From: Bacteroidaceae bacterium
Lineage (GTDB): Bacteria; Bacteroidota; Bacteroidia; Bacteroidales; Bacteroidaceae
Reading direction: 5' to 3'
Assembly: GCA_900768625.1 (NCBI GenBank)
Contig: CAAGDO010000227.1
Location: 1 to 7,207 of the forward strand
DNA: 7,207 bases
The position numbers and the translations under genes were made by a program. The notes beneath the pieces were generated by a model. It ran no database searches and had not been told where the DNA came from. It was given only the letters and a program-made list of their open reading frames with translations. Positions 1-4,508 of the stretch are shown one piece after another; within the stretch, counting starts at the first letter, position 1, and each line of letters starts with the position of its first letter.

Positions 1-78
1 CAGTCTTCCGGTGAAATAACCGATGGCAGCTTCGAGACCTCCGAAGAGCCACCAAAGTAAGTTGCCTATTATACGCAT
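1..78 (-). CDS. YccF-like small membrane protein, N-terminal fragment (runs off the window)
   Basis: An ATG at 78 opens a frame of 26 codons that stays open to the window edge. The peptide begins MRIIGNLLWWLFGGLEAAIG and continues YFTGRL. This resembles the start of YccF/DUF307-family inner-membrane proteins, which begin with a short hydrophobic segment rich in W, L and G (MRxxGNxxWxxFGG type). Their function is unknown; they are usually predicted as two- or four-helix membrane proteins. The gene lies 55 bases downstream of the mnmE stop on the same strand and could be read through from it. The leader is A-rich (a run of A just before the start) with no clear Shine-Dalgarno site, as is usual in Bacteroidota. 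Only the first membrane segment is visible, so the family call rests on a short stretch and could be wrong. Confidence 0.7.
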   Translation of the reverse strand, partial: MRIIGNLLWWLFGGLEAAIGYFTGRL

Positions 79-133
79 AAGATTATTTTTTTATCAATTC
101 CCGTGAAACGATTAAAAGTTCTTCCGTCCTTTG

Positions 134-1570
134 TTACTTTCCCACGCAGAAATGCTTGAAGATATTGCCCAACACGTCGTCTGTGGTCACTTCTCCGGCA
201 ATGTCGCTCAAGTGGTAGATACATTCGCGAAGGTCCTGGCTGATGAAGTCACCCGAGAGGCCGGCATGGAGACCGTCGATGACGCGGTCGATGGCGGTGA
301 GGGCGGCGGCAAGTGCTTCGTAGTGGCGGAGATTGCTCACGATGGTTGAGGCTGCCGAAAGGTCGGCCGATTGGCCTGCTTCGTGCTTCATTGATTCCAG
401 CGAATGCGACAGGAGTTGCTCCAGTTGTTCGACGCATGATGCGCTGTGGGCACTGAGCGCCAGAACTTCCACCGGTTCCTGAGGCAGGAGCGAGGCCAGT
501 CGTTCGGTCACATAGGTCTGCATGGCACCTCGGGTCGCTTCGTCCGTAAGGTCCAGTTTGTTGAGAATCACCACCATGCGCTTTCCTTCGCATTCCGGAA
601 GCAGACGGGGGGCGAGCGTTTCAAACTGCTGGCGGGCATCCGTCAGGTCAATCAGCCAGACGACAATGTCTGCTTCGGCAATCTTGGCAAACGTGCGGTC
701 GATGCCCATGCGTTCCACCGAGTCGGAGGTGTCTCGAATACCTGCCGTGTCGATGAAGCGTACCAACGTATCACCCAAGGTGACGGTTTCTTCAATCGTG
801 TCGCGCGTGGTGCCCTTTACGTCAGAAACCAGTGCGCGGTCTTCACCCACCAAAGCGTTGAGCAAGGTGGATTTTCCTGCATTCGTTTCGCCCACAATGG
901 CTACGGGAATGCCTCGTTTCAATGCGTTGCCCAGACGGAAGGAACGGCAGAGTGCCTGGATATGGCTGTGGATGCGCTGGGCGAGCGTGAGCAGTTCGTG
1001 GCGTGAAGCAAACTCCAGATCCTCATGGTCGGAGAAATCGAGTTCCAGTTCGAGGAGCGACGTGATGTGGAGCAACTGGTCACGCAGTTCGCGCAGTTCG
1101 CGGCTGAATCCTCCTTTCATCTGCTGCATTGCCATGCGGTGGTTGGCAGCGGTTGTCGACGCGATGAGGTCAGCAACGGCTTCCGCCTGGCTGAGGTCCA
1201 TCTTGCCATTGAGGAAGGCCCGTTCGGTGTATTCCCCCGGGCGTGCCATACGGCATCCCGCAGCAAGAAGAAGTTGCATGACGCGGCTAAGGATATAGGC
1301 CGAACCGTGGCAGGAGATTTCCGTGCTGTCCTCGCCCGTGTAGGAATGTGGGCCACGGAAGAGACTGACGAGCACTTCGTCAATGGTCTCCCCGTTCGTG
1401 GGGTCGATGATCTGGCCGAAGGTGAGCGTGCCGCCCGGTTTGTTTTCGAGCGGAGTGCCCCCTTTCGGGCGGAATATGCTGGAAGTGGCGGCGATGGCGT
1501 CCTCACCCGATACGCGGATAATGCCGAGGGCACCGCCTGCAGGAGTGGCGATTGCACAAATGGTCTGCAT
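134..1570 (-). CDS. mnmE: tRNA uridine-5-carboxymethylaminomethyl modification GTPase MnmE
   Basis: MnmE (TrmE/ThdF) works with MnmG to install the cmnm5 group on the wobble uridine of certain tRNAs, using methylene-THF, glycine and GTP in the cytoplasm. The 478-residue frame shows the whole family layout. The N-terminal folate-binding domain begins MQTICAIATPAGGALGIIRV. A helical region follows, into which the G domain is inserted, with G1 GETNAGKST at 227-235, G2 GTTRDT at 253-258, G3 DTAG at 274-277 and G4 NKLD at 337-340. The C-terminus ends FCVGK, and Cys475 matches the conserved Cys of the usual C-I-G-K tail. The start at 1570 is supported by alignment to the family and by the duplicated copy of this start at 3198. 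Only 21 bases separate the start codon from a MITE-like element, so the native promoter is not next to the gene; its likely remnant lies upstream of the stub at 3112-3198. GC is high (58% in the sampled row 961-1020), unlike the neighbouring nuclease-like gene. Confidence 0.98.
   Translation of the reverse strand: MQTICAIATPAGGALGIIRVSGEDAIAATSSIFRPKGGTPLENKPGGTLTFGQIIDPTNGETIDEVLVSLFRGPHSYTGEDSTEISCHGSAYILSRVMQLLLAAGCRMARPGEYTERAFLNGKMDLSQAEAVADLIASTTAANHRMAMQQMKGGFSRELRELRDQLLHITSLLELELDFSDHEDLEFASRHELLTLAQRIHSHIQALCRSFRLGNALKRGIPVAIVGETNAGKSTLLNALVGEDRALVSDVKGTTRDTIEETVTLGDTLVRFIDTAGIRDTSDSVERMGIDRTFAKIAEADIVVWLIDLTDARQQFETLAPRLLPECEGKRMVVILNKLDLTDEATRGAMQTYVTERLASLLPQEPVEVLALSAHSASCVEQLEQLLSHSLESMKHEAGQSADLSAASTIVSNLRHYEALAAALTAIDRVIDGLHAGLSGDFISQDLRECIYHLSDIAGEVTTDDVLGNIFKHFCVGK
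138..152. repeat. 15-bp direct repeat in the mnmE 3' end, copy 1 (att-like)
   Basis: TTTCCCACGCAGAAA here is identical to 3116-3130 at the end of the mnmE stub, in the same orientation. It encodes the last residues FCVGK. The corresponding 3' end of mnmE (trmE/thdF) is the known attachment site of SGI1-type integrative elements in enterobacteria. Use as an attachment site in this organism is inference; no integrase is visible. Confidence 0.6.
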
Positions 1571-1575
1571 AGGAA
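1535..1575. repeat. 41-bp perfect direct repeat, copy in full-length mnmE start
   Basis: Bases 1535-1575 are identical to 3163-3203 and in the same orientation. The repeat covers codons 1-12 of mnmE plus 5 bases upstream of the ATG, and both copies diverge abruptly at either side. The copies are 1628 bp apart. Identity at all synonymous positions suggests a recent duplication or gene conversion rather than protein-level conservation. Confidence 0.97.
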
Positions 1576-1603
1576 TGAAAATCTAAATGAGTAAGTAGGT
1601 ATT

Positions 1604-1611
1604 CAAATTTA
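1604..1611 (-). promoter_or_regulatory. Candidate -7 promoter box in MITE end, facing mnmE
   Basis: Read on the minus strand the MITE end contains TAAATTTG, an exact match to the Bacteroidota -7 consensus TAnnTTTG. It points out of the element towards the mnmE start about 34 bases away. No good -33 TTTG was found about 19 bases upstream, so this is half a promoter at best. The other copy has an equivalent box (7147-7154). Confidence 0.3.
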
Positions 1612-1803
1612 TTTTATACTTTCAGCAGGTGCTATTTCCACATTGAAAGCACGTTCTCGGGCGCATCTGTTTCCTTCGTTTTCAGTCACATAGCCCGCTA
1701 TGCCCCCTTTCGGTTCCCCCGTTATCGGGGGACAGAAATCTTCGCCGAAGAAAACAGCTGCATCCCGATAACGCACTTTCAATGTAAAACTCATTTCGAA
1801 CAC
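1609..1803 (-). CDS. Possible 64-codon ORF internal to the MITE, probably not a real gene
   Basis: The frame runs almost end to end inside the foldback element, from an ATG in the right inverted arm to a TAA in the left arm, ending AFNVEIAPAESIK. In the second copy of the element the visible part of the same frame is also open and ends AFNVKIAPIDSIK. All four nucleotide differences inside this shared stretch change amino acids, so there is no sign of selection for protein sequence. Such frames are likely to be annotated as hypothetical proteins wherever the repeat occurs. I see no domain, signal peptide or membrane segment. Confidence 0.15.
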   Translation of the reverse strand: MFEMSFTLKVRYRDAAVFFGEDFCPPITGEPKGGIAGYVTENEGNRCARERAFNVEIAPAESIK

Positions 1804-1888
1804 CTACTTAACAAGTGACAGATGAACCGCGTGTTTGGACCTTTGGGGAATTCCCTCATTCGTATCCATTGGCGGCATTCTTTGTTGG

Positions 1889-3079
1889 TCAGCAGGGAAT
1901 GTGATGTTCATTACAATAGGATAGGATTTCATCATCTGACGTAAAACCCTTATCGCAGTTCTCCTTCTCGCAGTACTTTTGCAATCCATCTTTCACATCT
2001 TTCAATACGTCGTGGTCAGATACCGTTATAACCTTAGTCGTTTTGGTGATGAATCCCTTGAAGTCAGAGTTTATTCTGCACAGCTTGTCAATGGTGTAGT
2101 AGTCCAACTCATTTTTGCGAGCAGGGAAAAGCACTGTAGTGCTATCTGGGTATGGGGATAGTTTAATCACTCCAATACCAAAAGCCCTATTCAAGCGTGC
2201 CATTTCTTCCATAACGTCTTCGTTGATTTCAAAAGCAACCAAGTAGCCATAGTTTGCCCAATTGCTGTTTGATAGAGCTTGAAAGAAATACTCCTTTAAC
2301 TGGTGGTCGTTATCAATTGAGCGTTTCAATTCATAAGAAAACAAATCCATGTATTCCTTTGTTTCCGCAGCCTTCAATAAGGCTCTGGTTGCAGGTTCCT
2401 GAAACTCGTTGAACTCCACACCAACCATATCGGGATGAACCCATTTCTGTGCCTGGTCGACACGGTTGGATGACTCGTGAAATATGGTCTTCGACAGGAT
2501 ATGACGTTTTCGAAGGTAGTTGCCCAATAGTCTATGAAGACTTCGCTCCTTATAGGAGTCAACTTCTTTTTTTTGATGAATATCGGCAGAGGGAACCTTG
2601 CCATTTATCAATGATTCCAATTCTTCAGCATATTTGGTGATATTGCAGCATGTACCGATTGAGCCTGTCGAGTTTTGAAGCTTTTGAGACATTGCGCTTC
2701 TCGGGATAACCATATTCTTCCAATTGACAGACCGTCTGTGTGACAGTTCTTCTCCTGGCTGAAAGTAATAATCGCCCGTTATTTCGCCGACTTGATAACC
2801 TCCATTTCCATTTGAAGCCAAGACAATATCGCCAATTTTCAAGCCAAAACAAATGGTCCACAAGAAGCCAATACTGGTTCTTGCCGTTTGAACAGATTTG
2901 TCTGGATGTAGTTCCAAATATTTGGTAACCATTTGCTGGCGCCAGGCCTCCTCATTATTGATCGGTGTGTTCTTCAAATCCATATTTTTAAGGAAACTAG
3001 CGCCTATATAGTGGTGGGCAAGGCAGTTATTCAGATACATGCCATGTTCGCCAAGCATGATACGATTATATTGTTTCAT
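1889..3079 (-). CDS. Putative modification-dependent restriction endonuclease (EVE/PUA-like domain + HrgA-like PD-(D/E)xK domain)
   Basis: The 396-residue protein has two recognisable parts. Residues about 69-158 resemble the EVE/PUA-like domain found at the front of many restriction-type nucleases: GLKIGDIVLA (79-88), GYQVGEITGDYY (94-105), IPRSAMS (125-131), then an NITKY motif. This fold often reads modified bases. Residues about 181-345 resemble HrgA-type proteins from restriction loci (Helicobacter HrgA and relatives): WVHPDMVGVEF (213-223), FSYELKRSI (247-255), EYFFQALSNSNWANYGYLVA (263-282), FGIGVIKL (300-307), VLFPARK (316-322). Pro216-Asp217 followed by Glu250-Leu-Lys252 fits a PD-(D/E)xK nuclease centre. 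I chose the ATG at 3079, after an A-rich leader; an in-frame ATG at 3133 lies inside the mnmE stub. No methyltransferase is adjacent, which favours a type IV-like solitary enzyme. GC is lower than the neighbours (40% in the sampled row 2221-2280), suggesting transfer. The 78 bases between its stop and the MITE (1811-1888) show nothing recognisable. The family call is by recall, not search; nuclease activity is inferred. Confidence 0.72.
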   Translation of the reverse strand: MKQYNRIMLGEHGMYLNNCLAHHYIGASFLKNMDLKNTPINNEEAWRQQMVTKYLELHPDKSVQTARTSIGFLWTICFGLKIGDIVLASNGNGGYQVGEITGDYYFQPGEELSHRRSVNWKNMVIPRSAMSQKLQNSTGSIGTCCNITKYAEELESLINGKVPSADIHQKKEVDSYKERSLHRLLGNYLRKRHILSKTIFHESSNRVDQAQKWVHPDMVGVEFNEFQEPATRALLKAAETKEYMDLFSYELKRSIDNDHQLKEYFFQALSNSNWANYGYLVAFEINEDVMEEMARLNRAFGIGVIKLSPYPDSTTVLFPARKNELDYYTIDKLCRINSDFKGFITKTTKVITVSDHDVLKDVKDGLQKYCEKENCDKGFTSDDEILSYCNEHHIPC

Positions 3080-3111
3080 ATTCGTTGTTTTTGAAAAATC
3101 GAAACGCTGAT

Positions 3112-3198
3112 TTATTTTCCCACGCAGAAACACTGAAAGATGTTGTCCTGTTTGTCATCGTTGCCTGCAGGAGTGGCGATTGCACAAATGGTCTGCAT
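3112..3198 (-). pseudogene. mnmE stub: 28-codon in-frame fusion of the two ends of mnmE
   Basis: This micro-ORF is too short for routine gene calling. Read on the minus strand from ATG at 3198 to TAA at 3112-3114, it encodes MQTICAIATPAG, identical to MnmE residues 1-12. One Asn follows, then DDKQDNIFQCFCVGK, which aligns with MnmE 464-478 (DDVLGNIFKHFCVGK; 10 of 15 identical). About 450 internal codons are absent, yet start, frame and stop are intact. The 5' part is nucleotide-identical to the full gene, while the 3' part is clearly diverged (different codons for Asp, Asn, Phe and Lys plus replacements), so the two halves have different histories. It cannot be a working MnmE because folate and G domains are missing. 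It ends 32 bases before the nuclease-like gene on the same strand and could act as a leader ORF, but the simplest view is a scar of insertion or deletion at mnmE. Confidence 0.9.
3116..3130. repeat. 15-bp direct repeat in the mnmE stub 3' end, copy 2 (att-like)
   Basis: Identical to 138-152 and in the same orientation; it diverges immediately on both sides (T for C before it, C for T after it). It lies within the FCVGK tail codons of the stub. Together the two copies bracket the nuclease-like gene, the MITE and the full mnmE, as left and right ends of an element integrated at an mnmE 3' end would. Confidence 0.6.
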
Positions 3199-3203
3199 AG
3201 GAA
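3163..3203. repeat. 41-bp perfect direct repeat, copy in the mnmE stub
   Basis: Partner of 1535-1575. It spans codons 1-12 of the stub and five bases upstream. Homologous recombination between the two would delete 1628 bp, taking out the diverged 3' half of the stub, the nuclease-like gene and the MITE. It would rejoin full-length mnmE to the upstream sequence at 3204 and beyond. Confidence 0.97.
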
Positions 3204-3239
3204 AAGAGCGTGTTTGCGGTTCCTAATTTTGACTTTCTG

Positions 3240-3247
3240 CAAATTTA
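3240..3247 (-). promoter_or_regulatory. Candidate -7 box upstream of the mnmE stub (probable original mnmE promoter)
   Basis: On the minus strand TAAATTTG matches the Bacteroidota -7 consensus TAnnTTTG, 41 bases before the stub ATG, in the 140-base gap after the GNAT gene. A TTTG is present but too close (2 bases upstream) to be a normal -33 box. If real, it now drives the stub and, 32 bases further on, the nuclease-like gene. The rest of the gap (3199-3338) holds nothing else I can identify. Confidence 0.35.
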
Positions 3248-3338
3248 GTCAAATCGTAACGATGTGTGGTGGAAAAGGGATGTTTTTTTCGAATAGGTTG
3301 TGCATCGTTGGGAATAAAGCATCCTTGTGTTTCCTTTG

Positions 3339-3854
3339 TCAAATGCTCAACTTGAACACCTTGACCATATCCTTGTCGCCACCCACGAGCTGGCTACACT
3401 TGTTCAGCATGCCAGTGTCCGTGAAACCACATTTCTTCATGACCTTTCCCGATGCAGGATTGCCTGTGAAGTGGTCTGCCCAGATGTTTTCGAAATGCTT
3501 CACTTGGATGCAGTAGTTAAGCATCAGTTTCAAGGCTTCGGTGCAGATGCCTTTGTTCCAAAAGGGTTTGCCAAGCCAGTAGCCCACCTCGCAGTCGTTT
3601 TCTCCGATAGGGATGTTGCTGGTTGCATGCGTATAGTATCCCATGCAACCGATGGGCTCGCCCGTTTCTTTCCAGATGATTGCCCATGTCGTGTCATTAT
3701 GGAAATACGTCTGTATGATTTCCAGACTTTCTTCAACCGATTGATGTGCCGGCCATCCTGCACGAGGACCTACGTCAGGGTCAGAGGCATACTTGAATAG
3801 GGCTTCTGCATCTGATTCCTTCCAATGGCGAAGAAGTATTCTGTCAGATTCCAT
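3339..3854 (-). CDS. GNAT-family N-acetyltransferase (RimJ/RimL-like)
   Basis: The 171-residue protein fits the acetyl-CoA-dependent GNAT fold of the RimJ/RimL type (Acetyltransf_3). It opens MESDRILLRHWKESDAEALF, the usual first strand and helix. Next come a segment around TTWAIIWKETGEPIGCMGYY (55-74), then EVGYWLGKPFWNKGICTEAL (89-108), where the turn after PFWNKG is the acetyl-CoA pyrophosphate-binding region. The conserved GNPASGKVMKKCGF block (131-144) has the typical Asn, Ser and GF. The substrate cannot be told; relatives acetylate protein N-termini, amino acids or antibiotics. I chose the ATG at 3854 because it gives the standard N-terminus and lies 7 bases after the stop of the upstream flavin reductase-like gene. 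In-frame ATGs at 3881 and 3893 would overlap that gene. The close spacing suggests translational coupling in one operon. Confidence 0.9.
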   Translation of the reverse strand: MESDRILLRHWKESDAEALFKYASDPDVGPRAGWPAHQSVEESLEIIQTYFHNDTTWAIIWKETGEPIGCMGYYTHATSNIPIGENDCEVGYWLGKPFWNKGICTEALKLMLNYCIQVKHFENIWADHFTGNPASGKVMKKCGFTDTGMLNKCSQLVGGDKDMVKVFKLSI

Positions 3855-3861
3855 TCCTACG

Positions 3862-4425
3862 CTATTTGAGAACTTTTCCATCTGAAAAAGCATGACCGAC
3901 CTTGTTGCCTAACTGGATATAGCCATGATGAACCGGGTCGAAGACAATCAGTTCCATTTTCTCGATGTCAGGATTTCCGTCTTCTGCCAGGAACTTCTCG
4001 TCCACAAGGATATTGACGATTTCGGCAACGAGATAATAGCCCGTTTCGCTTTCGTCATATTTCTCTTTGATTCGGCACTCCAAGGTCATCGGGAAATCGG
4101 TGAACATCGGAGCGTTGACCGTCGTAGCCTTTTCGATGTGCCATCCCGTCTTTTCCATCTTCTTCGGGTCGTTTTTGGCGGATACGATACCCACAAAGTC
4201 AGAAGCCACCATGGTTCCCTTGGTGGCGAAGGCAACTGTAAATTCACCATTACGCTTCAAATTGTCAGTGGTTGCGTGTTTTCCCATCGAGATGACAATC
4301 TCCTTTGTGTCCCACTGGCCACCCCAGGCGGCGTTCATGGCGTTGGCAACTCCTTCTTCATTATATGTGCCGATGATCAGCACAGGTTGTGGGGCAACCC
4401 ACGGCTTTGGTGCAAAACTTTTCAT
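3862..4425 (-). CDS. Flavin reductase-like protein (FMN-binding split barrel, flavoredoxin type)
   Basis: The 187-residue frame resembles the flavin reductase-like / flavoredoxin group, small cytoplasmic proteins that bind FMN in a split barrel and pass electrons between NAD(P)H or partner proteins and flavin. The start PKPWVAPQPVLIIGTYNEEG, followed by NAMNAAWGG, is the typical first strand and flavin-contacting loop. HATTDNLKRNGEFTVAF (50-66) is the usual helix and strand with the conserved T-N-L-x-x-x-x-x-F pattern, and SDFVGIVSAKNDPKKMEKTG follows. The C-terminal part, with DPVHHGYIQLGNKVGHAFSDG, closes the barrel. Length is normal for the family. No redox partner is present, so the reaction in vivo is unknown. 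It starts 83 bases after the hrpB stop, in a gap with no convincing promoter or terminator, and is followed directly by the GNAT gene. No clear Shine-Dalgarno site precedes the ATG. Confidence 0.88.
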   Translation of the reverse strand: MKSFAPKPWVAPQPVLIIGTYNEEGVANAMNAAWGGQWDTKEIVISMGKHATTDNLKRNGEFTVAFATKGTMVASDFVGIVSAKNDPKKMEKTGWHIEKATTVNAPMFTDFPMTLECRIKEKYDESETGYYLVAEIVNILVDEKFLAEDGNPDIEKMELIVFDPVHHGYIQLGNKVGHAFSDGKVLK

Positions 4426-4508
4426 ATGCTTTGATTTTCGCTTTGTTTGTCAATTTGTTTTTTATGAGTGAATGCGGCTTATCGTCACAAAGTGTGGTTC
4501 ATTTTGTG

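Larger units (their letters stand above)
1592..1810. mobile_element. MITE-like foldback element, complete copy (about 219 bp)
   Basis: The element is bounded by inverted ends TAAGTAGGTATTC (from 1592) and GAACACCTACTTA (to 1810), 12 of 13 matching. A second inverted pair lies further in: 1640-1678 pairs imperfectly with 1746-1785, so the whole unit can fold back. The centre holds two short perfect palindromes, CATAGC-CC-GCTATG (1689-1702) and CCCCCG-TTAT-CGGGGG (1716-1731). A second copy begins at 7135 in the same orientation, which shows that it is dispersed. No transposase is encoded, so it would need one in trans. No clear target-site duplication is visible at the flanks. It lies between the nuclease-like gene and the mnmE start. 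I cannot name a parent IS family from the ends alone. Confidence 0.75.

Noticed and set aside
446..1594. Plus-strand ORFs of up to 258 codons opposite mnmE
   Set aside because: They lie entirely antisense to a clearly conserved GTPase gene, have skewed Arg/Ser-rich composition, and show no domain. They are by-products of GC-rich coding.
1804..1989. 61-codon minus-strand ORF at the end of the nuclease-like gene
   Set aside because: It is in another frame of the nuclease-like gene's 3' end plus the short gap before the MITE; there is no family resemblance and no leader signal.
3080..3133. Upstream ATG at 3133 as start of the nuclease-like gene (18 extra residues)
   Set aside because: The extra codons read the mnmE stub tail out of its coding frame, and the first family-like residues begin after the ATG at 3079, which has an A-rich leader.
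3085..3516. Plus-strand 143-codon ORF across the stub and the intergenic gap
   Set aside because: It is antisense to both the mnmE stub and the GNAT gene tail, with no recognisable domain; it exists because the stub DNA is open on both strands.
4426..4508. Weak inverted pair CACAAA/TTTGTG after hrpB as a terminator
   Set aside because: The stem is only 6 bp, AT-rich, with a long loop and no following T-run; it is not convincing.
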